Positions 23,086 through 33,309 of a stretch of DNA of 64,000 bases are shown here, piece by piece. The stretch is from Hofstenia miamia (taxonomy: Eukaryota; Xenacoelomorpha; Acoela). Positions within the stretch are counted from its first letter, which is position 1; each line of letters starts with the position of its first letter. The position numbers and the translations under genes are program-made. The stretch is taken from contig SCFE01000107.1 in NCBI GenBank assembly GCA_004352715.1, positions 1,652,330 to 1,716,329 of the forward strand, in the 5' to 3' direction. The notes beneath the pieces are model-generated. The model saw only the letters and a list, made by a program, of their open reading frames with translations. It made no database searches and was not told the DNA's origin.

Positions 23086-23634
23086 TCATTTGCTCTGTAT
23101 TTCACTATGTGGTAAAGGCTTTACAACGAATTTCTTAAATTTACATTTACTAGTAATATCAACAAATATGCCACAAGTCTTCATTTGGTGTACAAATCTG
23201 TAATAGTCTTTTATACATTCAATGGAATCCAACGTGTTCTGTGGGTATTGATATCCAAAATTTAATAAATTCACCACTGGTTGGGAGATTATACAGCTAA
23301 GAAATTCATTGTTCATGCCATCAATTCCCCAAAACATTGTGTTCTTTCAAGTTGATAGACTTAGTGATTCAATAAATTGAATCATTTGCCCACTTGTGAG
23401 GTTCCCCTCTGTAAATGCGACATGATGAAAGTTACACTCATACCAGTTAAAAGCTTTTTGTATTTGGCATGGGAGATGGTCAAACATCTCTTTCGAATGG
23501 TGTACTGTAAGAATATAAAGTTTTTCGTCAATTAAAATCAACACCTCCTTGATATAATAAATACTAATGAATATGCTCCCACGTACCTCGAAAAAAACAT
23601 TAGATTTCACACATGATGCCATGATAACAACCAA
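23086..23634 (-). pseudogene. Unrecognised Maverick-linked gene with one in-frame TGA
   Basis: Two minus-strand open frames (23634-23347 and 23337-23086) lie in the same reading frame, separated only by TGA at 23347-23349. Together they would give about 182 residues. Pieces include VFFEVRGSIFISIYYIKEV, CQIQKAFNWYECNFHHVAF and YYRFVHQMKTCGIFVDITSK. There is no signal peptide, zinc knuckle or known catalytic motif, and it is not an integrase or ATPase by motif. The nearest ATG to the frame start (MASCVKS, about 23619) is a sensible start. It lies between the two FLP genes, convergent with the first. Confidence 0.5.
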
Positions 23635-24254
23635 CTATCCCAAATAGAAAACTAAAGAGAGAATGATAAATATTTCTGGTAATCAATATAAAACATGGGT
23701 AAATTGAATAATCACATATTTCTTTGATAATGTTTTTGCCATTTGAATAAAAACCATACATGCAAATTCTTTCTACTCTTCATTGTCAAAAAATAATAAT
23801 TTTGATGTCAATGTTTTTAATATTTGCTATATTTTAATCATTTAATAATAATGATAAATAATTTTTAAAAAATTAATTTTTTTATATTTTCAACTTTTAT
23901 CATGTATTGTTTATTTTGGAAAAATATTTCCCAAACCAATGTTTATATTCACATGTTCACCAAGTATCATTAATTTCATGGTAAGCTTCTATTTTTGATT
24001 AAGATTGTATGGTTAATAATTTAAATTCTATAAATTTATATTTACTCCATTTTTTGTTTTTATATTTTAAGCAAAATGATAAATAATCCAGTTTGTAATA
24101 TACACATTAGATATAATCAATCTAAGCAAATGGGAAACATGTTTCTTAAATCCTTTTGTTTTTTGTTTCATTAGTGACTACTGTTTATGTTATCAGATAA
24201 AAATAGAAATCATTGTTACATATATTTATTCTAAATATTCTTTACACAGAAAAT
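23635..24254. other. Very AT-rich spacer
   Basis: No gene is visible between the two minus-strand genes. The tract is dominated by runs of A and T. The only feature is an occasional aataaa-like word. Confidence 0.5.
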
Positions 24255-24738
24255 CTAAATACAGTTTGAAAATTTAAATATCAGTTTGCACATTGCCACC
24301 TCGATATATTGGCGGTTTATCCTTGCCTCGTCAAATTTTAAGTCTGATAAACATCTTATATCTTTCTCCTGTAGCTTTTTCAGCATATCACTTGGGTAAG
24401 AAGCACTTGCAGTTTTCAAGTATAATTTTTACCACAGGGCCATACTTTGTCTGAAGGCTATATGCCTTGTGTATTTTTTGCCACTCAACAATATATTTCA
24501 TCTGACCTTGTTCAGAAACTTCATTGAGGGTGTTGACCATCTCTGGTTGAACTACTTTACCAATAGTCTCTATGGAATACACAGTCTTTGGTAATACCAG
24601 GTTTAAAACATATTTTTTGGGTTGTGAGAGTTCATCTTGTTTGCTCTGTGTAAATTTGGTAGATTTTTGAGCATGAGATTTGTTAGCAACTTTTGAAGTC
24701 ATCATCAAATTTAAAATTGAAAAAGTATTCAAAAGCAC
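24255..24738 (-). pseudogene. FLP-motif small gene, copy 2 (opposite strand, frameshifted)
   Basis: The minus strand starts near MMTSKVANKSHAQKSTKF (Lys/Ser-rich), passes YIVEWQKIHKAYSLQTKYGP and KIILENCKCFLPK, and then meets TGA at 24388-24390. Coding sense continues in another frame (KKLQEKDIRCLSDLKFDEA ... MCKLIFKFS) to TAG at 24255-24257. The YG...FLP block and the tail ending in a KxxFxF-like strand match the layout of the plus-strand gene at 22357-22912, so the two are diverged paralogues facing each other across the 23.1-23.6 kb gene. Function unknown. Confidence 0.6.
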
Positions 24739-26073
24739 AAGTTATTTATTACAAAGTTTTAGCATACAAACCAATCAAAAATAACTTAATTCATTTGATC
24801 CAATCATCAGCTAACGCAATTAATTCATTTGCAAAAATGTTGTTAGAATATTATAAAATATCTGTTATATGTGTACACCCATGTATCTAATTTATCCTAA
24901 TATCAATTTACCATTTCCACCTTCTTCTATAAAGAATAACATTTAAACCATATCATCCGTATGTAGTAAAACACCATTTACGGATAAACTATAATCTCAC
25001 ATAATTTGGTTAATTCCTTTAATGATTAATTTACATGGCCAATTGTTTACAAGCATTAGTTGGCTAATTTGGCTTAGACCGTGTTTTGTATTAACACATT
25101 GTAGACTAATTTCTCCTATCCGCAAAAATTTCCATGCAAACATGCTTTTGTTTATATGTATTAGTTGGGTAATTGGGTTTACATTGCGTTTTGTAATAAC
25201 ACGTTAGTGACTATTTTCTATTACCCGTAAATTTTTCCATGTTGTATGTATAAAGACGCAGACACACAAAGGCTACAATATGGTTTTTCCAAATACATTG
25301 TCGTTTTTCCTTTGTAGAAATTCACATGTTTAATTTGTTTGCTAAGATAATGAAATAACCCAATTGTTATAGGCGTAATACACAATCAAAACAAGCAAAT
25401 TTTCAGAAAAAGTAAAACCTAAAAGCATGTTGTATCTATGTGCTTATAGATTTACTTAACACTATGCTAAGAACTGAGAAACTGTTTACATGACTCTGGG
25501 CTAAGTAAAGAATTACAACCATGCTTAAATTTTTCCAGGGTTTTTTGCAAAAAAATGCCTAGAATCACATTAGCGATGTTTTTGGCAGAAGCTTTTAATC
25601 TGTTACATTCAAGTGTACTCAATTTAAAATCTTTTTATTACAGTATCCAGAAACCCAGAAAGAGAATCTATCAATCACGTGAAAAACTCGACATTTTTAA
25701 AACCTTTTCTTGGGGGACCTGCCAACATATCAAATTATTTAAAAGCTTTTTCTTGTAAACCCCGCCTACTTGAGATTTTTAAGTACCATGAATTGAGGTT
25801 ATCACTAAAGTTTCCCCTAATTGATTTTACTTATTGCTAATTGGATATTCTCCATCCAAAACTCAATGTCTCCCGCATTTAAATTTTTATTATCATTGTT
25901 CATTATCACCTCAGCTCCTGGTTAATGTTAATATTACAGATGTATGAAATATTGAGGAATTTTAAACAAAATACTTGATAAACCAATATTTGTATACTTT
26001 GTTTAAGCAAAACCATACATGTTAATACACCATCAACTAGTTTTTATTTCAATGTTTCTGCTTTTTAAAAAAA
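24739..26073. other. Divergent intergenic region
   Basis: It separates the minus-strand FLP gene from the plus-strand spliced gene and should hold both promoters. A tataaag word lies near 25249. The small open frames here (for example 25022-25207) come from a tandem duplication and are not genes. Most of it has a diverged copy at 45492-46171. Confidence 0.55.
25030..25245 (+). repeat. Two-unit tandem duplication of about 110 bp
   Basis: Units at about 25030-25137 and 25140-25243 share attagttgg-taattgg-tt, gtgttttgtattaacaca-like, ctaattt-tcctatccgcaa and tttccatg blocks in the same order with moderate divergence. Confidence 0.7.
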
Positions 26074-26628
26074 ATGTCTTTCATTAATGCATCCAAATAT
26101 CTCTCTGACTGGAATGCTCAGTATGAACAGATCATACAAGAAACCCTTTACAAAGATCCCTCAGAGATTAGCTTTGATGAAACAATGTAAGTCATTCTTT
26201 TGTAAAATATATTATCTAATAAGTTTTTATTATACAATGTAACAAATTAAGTTTTACAATGCATTTCATTATAATATTTTTTCACAGTATGTATAAAACC
26301 TGGTCTGAAATTTCCCTTGATAAAAAACAAATCAGTTGATGTTTTCTATTTATCTAAAACAATTTTTGTATATTATTAAAACAATATTTTTACGTTATGA
26401 ATTATATTTTAATCTAAAAAAATCCGTAATGCTTTTTGTGCTAATCATTTTTTTTAGCTTTGATAACGTCCCAGAAGAAGGGGAGAATTCATCAGCATCT
26501 CAGAGTTTTGAGGAATGGTTGACCAATTTCAAAGGTCAAGTTGAAGAAATGATGACGAGTTACAATAATCAAATGGGGTCTGGGGACCAAAGTTCAACCC
26601 TGATTCACAAAAACAATGCTTCATCCAT
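26074..26628 (+). CDS. Spliced Maverick gene encoding an acidic protein (unrecognised)
   Basis: Exon 1 (26074-26186) reads MSFINASKYLSDWNAQYEQI and ends at GTAAGT. A second exon starts at 26288 after tttttcacag and keeps the frame (MYKTWSEISLDKKQIS) until TGA at 26337-26339, unless a weak donor just before it (gttgat) is used. A third exon (26458-26628) follows ttttttttag and encodes an acidic, Ser/Gln-rich helix region (FEEWLTNFKGQVEEMMTSYN) up to GTGAGT. The same three exons occur at 46172-46711. No later exon is identified. No family is recognised. By position before the capsid-like gene it may be a virion component, which is inference. Confidence 0.55.
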
Positions 26629-26936
26629 GTGAGTACCAATATAGCATGCTTTTCTTATTTTGAAAACAGTGTTTACCATCTTTTACATTTTTAAAAACAA
26701 GGCCTCAAGTATTTCATGTGTATATAGTCAATATTTTTTTTTAATTCAAGAATATGGTAAACACAATTATTTACTGTTTTACAAATTTCTAAAAACATTT
26801 TTTCAAAAAAATTATAAAACATGTTTCATATAATTGGAAATTAGATGTTTAGTGTTTTACAAATTTTCTAACCAGACTTAGTTTTATTTCATTGCTGAAA
26901 ATTTCATAAAGAAAACTGACATTTTTAAGAATTTGG

Positions 26937-26944
26937 TATAAATA
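26937..26944 (+). promoter_or_regulatory. TATA box before the capsid-like gene
   Basis: TATAAATA lies 41 bases before the ATG at 26985, the spacing expected if transcription starts about 26967. It suggests this gene has its own promoter rather than being a later exon of the preceding gene. Confidence 0.5.
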
Positions 26945-26984
26945 GCTGTACACATTGACACTTGATATTAGTTTGATACCTGTC

Positions 26985-27686
26985 ATGACCACATTCACTC
27001 ATTCTTGCTTGGATATTTTCAAACATGATAAGGTGTTGGTAAACTTTAATGGGGGAAGTACACAGAAATATTTCCCAACTTCTGGTTTTAATGGATCACT
27101 GGTTGAATTTAATTTTGGGTCAGAGCAAAATGAGTACATTAAAAAAACGCTATTGACAACTCCTGCACATACCACTTTACAAGAATTCTCACACATACAT
27201 TTATAATTCCAGTGGGTCAGAACACACTAACTAGAGAAAATGTTTTTTCCAATGACCCATTAGAAGAATCGCCTTGGCAATTGCTCCAAATCAACAGTTT
27301 ACAGGCATTATTTTTACAGACCCATTTTCATACAAATTTAGAGGACTATAACCTGTGGAGGATCAAATATTGCATACACCCCCATGTTAGTTGGAGATGA
27401 CAATGATGTGCAGGCATATTGTCAATCAATAAAGGCTCTCAGGATAAATAATGATGGTGGTGGAATACCATACACCCAATATAACAAACATGCGATTATG
27501 GTTTTTGATCTAACTAGCATTGCAGAGGCCAACAACAAGGTTTTGTATCCTGAATTGAGTGGCGTGAATATATGTTTAACACTTGATTTTAAAAATGCAC
27601 TAACCAAATTGATGGAAGTTATTGTTTTGGGGGAAACCAATTCCAAAGTTTATATTGATAAACAGCAAAAAATTATAAAAGGATAA
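26985..27686 (+). pseudogene. F54H12.2-like putative capsid gene, frameshifted and shortened
   Basis: From ATG 26985 the frame gives CLDIFKHDKVLVNFNGGS, then GSLVEFNFGSEQNEYIKK, the N-terminal layout of the F54H12.2-like proteins that accompany protein-primed PolB in animal Mavericks. After a stop at 27204 other frames carry IALAIAPNQQFTGIIFTDPF (about 27255-27330) and, from about 27384, YCQSIKALRINNDGGGIPY, MVFDLTSIAEAN and SGVNICLTLDFKNALTKL, ending IYIDKQQKI-like at 27686. Order and content match the family, but the total is shorter, so an internal part is lost. These proteins are presumed virion coat proteins. I infer that role from the family, not from this sequence. Later copies in this window lack the gene. 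Confidence 0.6.
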
Positions 27687-27721
27687 GATATGTGTTTTGT
27701 GAATCATTGTATTGTGGAAAG

Positions 27722-28095
27722 ATGTTGAAACTTGACGAAATTTGTGCGGTGGAAAGTCGTATTCACTCTACCAAAGACCCACATTTAAAGTTTGTGCATG
27801 TTACAAACTTTCTATTACAGAAATATAGTGTACACAATGTTGATGTTGAAAAGGTTTTGCAAATGAACCCCCACAGTAATATATTGGAATTGATAATTCA
27901 ATTCTTCACTTGCTTTTGAAATTGTCAAAACTGTTTAGAATACACGCAATTTACCATGATAGCTATGGTTTTGTTAAAAGAGAATTTGGAATTGGCAATG
28001 GATATCCAATATTTTACAGATTTTGGTGTAATTTACCAATTTTAGGGCATCTACCATCTTTATTGTTTTGGCTCAATGTTAAATTTAAACATTGA
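27722..28095 (+). CDS. Weak open frames of unknown meaning
   Basis: A frame from ATG 27722 (MLKLDEICAVESRIHSTKDP ... HNVDVEKVLQMNPHSN) ends at 27919. An overlapping frame then runs to 28095. Neither resembles a known family. They lie between the capsid-like gene and the protease, where the protease 5' exon or a small virion gene might be expected. Confidence 0.25.
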
Positions 28096-28163
28096 AGACT
28101 ATAATTATTTAAATATTTAATGGACGCTGATGAAATTCCCTCACTCCACTTTTGATTTTACAG

Positions 28164-28573
28164 TGTACATGCCTCTGATGATATTCAACCAAGTTTGGTT
28201 CAAGGCTCATTTTTAATTGCAAATGCAAGGCGCCGCAATCACCCTGGTACACATTGGTTGTTGATTATACAAGATGACAATGGCGACTTAATTTTCAAAG
28301 ATTCTCTTGCTTGTCCCTTAAAACATTATCCCAACATTTAACACTATTGTCACACTGCCTATCCAGGAATTCGGTATTTATGAAGGTGATAGAAAAACAA
28401 GATTACAAGGAACATCTCTGATATGTGGTGCTTACTGTATATTTCGTGCATTTTTATTTTTTAATAAAATACCAGAAGTTTTTGTGTTTACCAATTTACC
28501 ATTTATTAATGATTTTTTGTGTGATAATTACCTAAAACTTTTATTTGATAAAAATGCATGTACAATTAAATAA
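28164..28573 (+). pseudogene. PRO: Adenain-type cysteine protease (Maverick PRO), two single-base insertions
   Basis: After an acceptor (gattttacag) the frame reads SFLIANARRRNHPGTHWLLI, where the His is the catalytic His. It is followed by DDNGDLIFKDS (acidic catalytic position) and, in a shifted frame, RLQGTSLICGAYCIFRAF, where Gln and the first Cys of CGAYC complete the adenovirus-protease/Ulp1 signature. It ends with TAA at 28571-28573. Compared with the copy at 55996-56275, one extra T near 28339 and another base near 28365 break the frame. The enzyme would cleave virion precursor proteins. No start codon is in frame, so a 5' exon lies upstream. Confidence 0.82.
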
Positions 28574-28640
28574 AATACATAGACATTACATTACAAGTTC
28601 ACTCAGATGATAACAAACTCATAGACAGGTGGTATACATA

Positions 28641-29243
28641 ATGGTTATTATAACATTATTATCTGAAAAATGCTGGAAGCCTGGTGTATGTTGCCCAAAT
28701 GGATTGAATGAATTTAAAACATATTTGGACAAACCAATATATAATGCATGTGAAGTTGCGTGGACTTTAAAGGATAAAGATGGAAACATAACCTGATTGG
28801 AAATTTATTCAGGGTGTAAGCAAAGCTTTTGTGAACTCTATGGATTTATAAATTACATGTTAGACCCCTATGGTATTTCATTAAAATTTAAAAATTTTCA
28901 CAATTTATTAATGGTGAAGAATGATTCACAATATGAAATAGATTTGGCCCAAGCTCAAAATCTACTAGGCTTTTACAAAAAGATATATTGAGAAATGGTA
29001 ACAATTGCCAATTATGACTGTGATATTTTTGGCGGAAATCATGTTGTAATGATCCACACAGACATTGTAGAACCTCAGTATGTTGGTAGCACTCATTTGC
29101 CTGTGTTGGATAAATGTCCCCTAAAAGAAATATTTTACCAAAAACTGCAAAAGAAGCTCTGTTTCCATCACATTGGTGGTGGTGGGAGAGAAAATATGTA
29201 CAATTCAAATAATGAAAATGTGTTTGATATTTTTTACAAGTAG
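28641..29243 (+). pseudogene. Second Maverick structural-type gene, two in-frame TGA
   Basis: ATG 28641 opens MVIITLLSEKCWKPG; the same frame runs to TAG at 29241-29243, interrupted only by TGA at 28794-28796 and 28989-28991. Later parts include AQNLLGFYKKIY and a block with IHTDIVEPQYVGSTHLPVL. That layout (short N-terminal strand, LLGF, then a VEPxxVG block before the end) resembles a widespread protein found beside the capsid-like gene in animal Mavericks, so I infer a minor capsid or vertex role. The C-terminus here is unusual, with FHHIGGGGRENMYNSNNENV. About 45 bases present at 57007-57065 are missing. The first TGA is shared by all three copies. Confidence 0.55.
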
Positions 29244-30792
29244 GTGATTTTGGTCAAACGTCATAGAATTAATCTCAAACTAGAAAATGGAGTTTATAAA
29301 ATAAAATCATTTGCTTAAAAAACAAAATTTACCAAAAATATCATAACAAAATAATTGAAAAGAAAAATTATTTTTAAAAGTTGACACATTGTTTTCAAAA
29401 AGTTTATATCACTCTGCCATTCTCTTTGTTCCAATTTCACGTCATAAGGATGAATAAAATGAATTTAAATTCAGAATGTAAGATGAATGATATGGGTTCT
29501 TATTAAAAGATTAACTCTGTGTTTTGAAATCAGTTTTAACATTGAAGTGAACTTGGTTAACCATTTCCATAATATGACTCTACAAAAGTACTCAGTACAT
29601 AATTTAAATTTATTCTTTTGCTGAAACAATTTATTTCCCAGCATATAGCAAATTTTCACATTGATGGTTTATCTGGTTATATACATTTTGGGTTTGGGGA
29701 TATATTTACATTTAGTTTTTTATTTTTCCCATGCACACACTTTTTTGATTAAAACTAAAATACAAATGTTATTTAAAACTTAAATTGTTTTTAATCACTT
29801 CTGTTTAACCTGCAACTGGCTGAATGGAAATATTTGTATATAATAGCTTTAGTTAGTCACTTTTGTTTCATTGCTACAATTGACTTACTATAATTATTTT
29901 GAATATAATTTTTTAACTAGTGTTGTGAATTACAAACTTATGCTTTTGTTCAATTGATTGAGTTGACTAACGAGAATTATTTAGACACAATAATTTTTTT
30001 AACTAATGTTGAGAATTACGAACTTAAATTGATTGTAGATGTTTTGCTATTGAATTTAATGTATTTCCCACTATACACATTTTCAAGTTTATATATTTAA
30101 CAAGAGAGTGGTGCATATCATGGAATTGTGAGAATTTGGTGATACAAAACAATTGAAAAGTGGAACACCATGTGACGCATACAATCACATAAACAAGGCC
30201 TATAAATCAAATGAAGTTGAACAATGTGGAAAAAACAATAAAAGAAGCATCAGTCAGCAAACATATACAACCAAAATATCATATGCATTGAACAATGGTA
30301 TGTAAGTCCATGAATGTGTATCAGTCTATAAACACATACACAAAGTGAACAATATGGAAAAGTTGATAAAAGATGAATCAGTTACCAAACGTGTACAACC
30401 TGAAAAAATCATGCAAACCAAAAAGTGAGTGTAAAGAAAAGTTAGCTGTATATAAGTTGGTAAAAGATGTAACAATCTGCAAACATGTATAATTATTTTT
30501 GAAAAATGCATGTGTGTCTATAAATTATATTAATAATTAACATTACATGTAAAATTTAGGTAGCAAATTTCAGTTTTATACATAACCCATGTTTTACTCT
30601 TTCCAAAAATGTAGGTTGATTTTATTATGTATTACACATGGAACAAAATATTTCCCAGCAAAACAAATTAGACATGTGAATTTTACAAAATGTAAAAATA
30701 GGGTATCTCTTGAAAATGATATTGTAGTCTTTGGGTGTTTGTGTTTTATAGAAAAAATATGGAAAATAGTCATTAGTGTGATATTACAAAAT
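29244..30792. other. Noncoding interior of Maverick 1 with a degenerate repeat
   Basis: 29244-29570 is shared with the inverted arms (38350-38660 and 57550-57865). About 30190-30525 holds three loose units of 100-130 bp with the words ctataaa, gaacaatatgg(a)aaa, gataaaagatg, and gcaaac-tgtacaa. No integrase, ATPase or other gene is recognisable. Confidence 0.5.
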
Positions 30793-31123
30793 GTGGTGTA
30801 AAAAACGTGATATGATAAATGTGTTAATGATGAATATTAACCAAAAAAAAATTAGTCATTATACCAAAACAGTGTAAAATTGGCCCTAACATGTAAATGA
30901 ATCACCACCAAATCAATTAAAAGTGTTATGAATCACTAATTGAAATCCATTAGTAGACACACTTAAAAATATCAATATGTGACATCACTGAAAATCAATT
31001 AGCGAGCTGTCAATCAACATTTGTCAAATGGTTGAGTCATTAAAACCACTCTTCCAATATCAATGAATCTGCAGAGAAAAAAAGGTCAGTTTGTGACTTC
31101 TCCCCTGCCCCTCTATTACTACT
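30793..31123 (+). repeat. Right terminal repeat of a second, nested element
   Basis: This matches the interior of family TIRs (aaaacagtgtaaaa, ggccctaacatg, gaatcactaattgaaatcca) and ends tctcccctgcccctctattactact, the family's right terminus. Directly after it, coding sense of a PolB resumes mid-gene. So an element inserted into an older element's PolB. It lacks the TGACGTCA found in other ends. Confidence 0.78.
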
Positions 31124-31131
31124 TATATTGA

Positions 31132-31527
31132 CATGGCTATTCTCAATGTATCGAAATTAATTATGTCTAAGTTTCACTCTGAAATAATGAAACCTGCATT
31201 TAAGAACTGAATTATGCTATTGTATTCTGACACAGATTCTCTAATGTACAAAATTAAATTGGAGAATTTCTACACTGAGCTAGGCCCACTCTCACACCAT
31301 TTTGATTTCTCCAATTACCCAGAGAGTTTGCCTTTATACAGTAATACAAATAAAAAAGTATGTATGAAAATAAAAGATGAGTTGGGCAGAGGGGTTTTAT
31401 CACAGGTTATGACACTTAAACCAAAACTATACTCAATCAAATACACAAATGATAGTCATGAAGTGTTGAAGATGGCTAGCACAAAAGGTGTAACCTGCGC
31501 AGTTAAGGAATTGATAAATTATTATTA
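31132..31527 (+). pseudogene. PolB: PolB C-terminal fragment (motif C) of the older element
   Basis: This begins abruptly at the nested terminus and encodes MAILNVSKLIMSKFHSEIMK, a stop, then LLYSDTDSLMYKIK. That is polymerase motif C of family B with both catalytic Asp intact. It continues to KGVTCAVKELINYY and TAA at 31525-31527. It aligns with the C-terminal third of the copy at 47364-51220 at clearly lower identity. Everything upstream of motif C is absent because of the nested insertion or a misjoin. Confidence 0.85.
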
Positions 31528-32266
31528 ACATTTGTGTTTAGATATAATTCCCTGTGTTTATGTATAGCTAGCTTGCTCCATTCTCCATGTCCAAGCAAGT
31601 TTTTGTCAACATTATTATAAAATAATATTTTGTTTAGAAAATTCTCTATCTGATTGATTGATTGCTTGTTGTTTGAAGTTTGCTCCATTCTCCATGCCTG
31701 CATATTTTGTTATATTCCTCTACATATGTTTTTGTCAACATTATTACAATTAATTCAATGTTTAGAAAATCCTCCATTTGAATAATTGATTAATTGCCCA
31801 GCATAAAAAGTTTGCACCATTCTCCATGTCTGCATACTTTTATTATATTTCTCCATGTATTTGTTTCTTCAACATTAATATAAAAATAATTAATTTTTTG
31901 TTTAGAAATCCTCTGTTTGAATAATTTGCTGAAACTTGTCAACTGAAGAAGAAAACCGGCTCCTCCTCTCAATGCTCCTCATGTACACGTTTTACTTTGT
32001 AAAGATGGTATAATCTAATTAATATATTGATTATTTATACACACATTTAGTTTCCATGCAAGACAGTGTAATAATATATATTCTCCAATGAATGTTTGCT
32101 CATCAACTGAAAAAAATCCATTCTTTCCATTGCTCCCCATGTGTAATTAATCTTTCAAATGGTATAATACATTTTAATTGAATGATTATTTATGTAAATT
32201 TTAGTTTCCACGCTAGACAATCTAATTATTCTCCACTTAAAAACCTCATCTCTCAATGCTCAATAT
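31528..32266 (+). repeat. Exon-like module array after PolB, element 1
   Basis: Five or more units of about 110-150 bp each carry tttag, then a C/T-rich block with ctcc(a)t and tctccatg words, then a gta-rich A/T tract. Clear units follow tttgtttag (about 31638, 31759, 31905), acacatttag (32050) and aaattttag (32205). Each block is bounded like a small exon (ag|...|gta). The blocks have stops in all frames and no coding sense. The same design follows PolB in every other copy here. Confidence 0.6.
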
Positions 32267-32430
32267 NGCGGTGATAGATTAATACAATAGACAAGATTTT
32301 TAGTGTAATTTACCATTCTTATTATTATAAAATTTAGAATATATACATGTTTTGTTTTGTTTTTAAATGTGGGCTTTACCATGCTCACTTAAATACGCGG
32401 TTTTTATATTTTGAAAATTGATGAATTTTG

Positions 32431-32733
32431 TTTTAACATGTAAACTAGACAAAAGTGTTTTTTACTAATGTCTAAAAATTTTAAACGTTTTATTAGAGTG
32501 GATTGCAATCACTTTTTTTTGTTTAACTATGTTTAATATTTTCCACATGCATTAGCAAAATGGTTTAAAATTAATTTTGTTTTTTAACATGTAAACTAGA
32601 CAATTGCATTTTTTACTAGTGTCTACAAAAATTTTAAAACGTTTTTATTACAACAGATTGCAACCACTTTTTTGTTTAACTATGTTTAATATTTTCCACA
32701 TGTATTAGCGAAATAGTTTTAAAATAGTTTTGT
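32431..32733 (+). repeat. Two-unit tandem of about 150 bp before the right TIR
   Basis: Units 32431-32580 and 32581-32733 both read ttttaacatgtaaactagac ... aaattttaaacgtttt ... gtttaactatgtttaatatt. The arms at 35040-35110 and 61090-61200 carry a single unit. Confidence 0.8.
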
Positions 32734-32795
32734 TTTTTAACACGTATACTAGTCATTCATTTTTACTATTACCTATAAAATTCCATCTGCTTTTA

Positions 32796-33213
32796 TTATG
32801 AAAATTAATTATTGGTTGAAAAAAGCCGTGGTATGATAAAACGTGTTACAATGAATTTTGACAAAAGCTAAATGCGATTTTGAAAAGTTTTCCCAAATTA
32901 TATTGTATGGAAAAAACAATAACAAGGTATATTAACAAAAATGAAATGTAATGTATGCAAGCAATTGTAACACGTGATATAGCTATGTATATTAACATGA
33001 AATGAAATTAGTCATACCAAAACAGTGTAAAAATTGACTCAGCATGTAAATGAATCACCATGAAAATCAATTAGTAGTTGTCAAGTAGAGAAGAGTCACT
33101 AATTAAATCATCTTCGCCAATATTCACGGTCTATCACGTGACATGTGACGTCATAAGCTCTCGACCAATCAGAGGCGTTTTTGCGTGTTCTCCCCTCGTC
33201 TTCTATCACTACT
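32796..33213 (-). repeat. Right terminal inverted repeat of Maverick 1
   Basis: It is the inverse of 20834-21284, ending in cgtcttctatcactact. TGACGTCA lies at 33146-33153. Confidence 0.88.
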
Positions 33214-33219
33214 AATACA
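33214..33219. other. Right target-site duplication AATACA of Maverick 1
   Basis: It matches 20828-20833 exactly. Confidence 0.9.
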
Positions 33220-33309
33220 TATGTTTTTCTGTGTTGATCTTGTGTATCTATAAACAACAGCTATTTAAAATCCAGCTATTTCCGTGAATTACCCTGTATA
33301 TATATATAT

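Larger units (their letters stand above)
20834..33213 (+). mobile_element. Maverick/Polinton-like element 1 (12.4 kb as assembled)
   Basis: Both ends begin AGTAGTGATAGAAGACGAGG as inverted copies, with 5'-AG and 3'-CT termini, TIRs of about 420-450 bp and a perfect 6-bp target duplication. Those are the structural hallmarks of Maverick/Polintons. The cargo fits: capsid-like gene, adenain-type protease, a second structural-type gene and protein-primed PolB. It is composite: another right terminus of the same family at 31123 interrupts the PolB gene, and the left TIR is repeated three times across single-n joins at 21445 and 21862. No integrase or packaging ATPase is found. All larger genes are broken, so this copy is not autonomous. 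Confidence 0.88.

Noticed and set aside
25022-25207. 61-codon open frame
   Set aside because: It spans the tandem duplication at 25030-25245, and its two halves are translations of the two repeat units.
20834-33213. Retroviral-type integrase and FtsK/HerA ATPase expected in a Polinton
   Set aside because: I looked for a DDE integrase with an HHCC finger and for P-loop motifs in the visible frames and found neither. A broken or very divergent version cannot be excluded.
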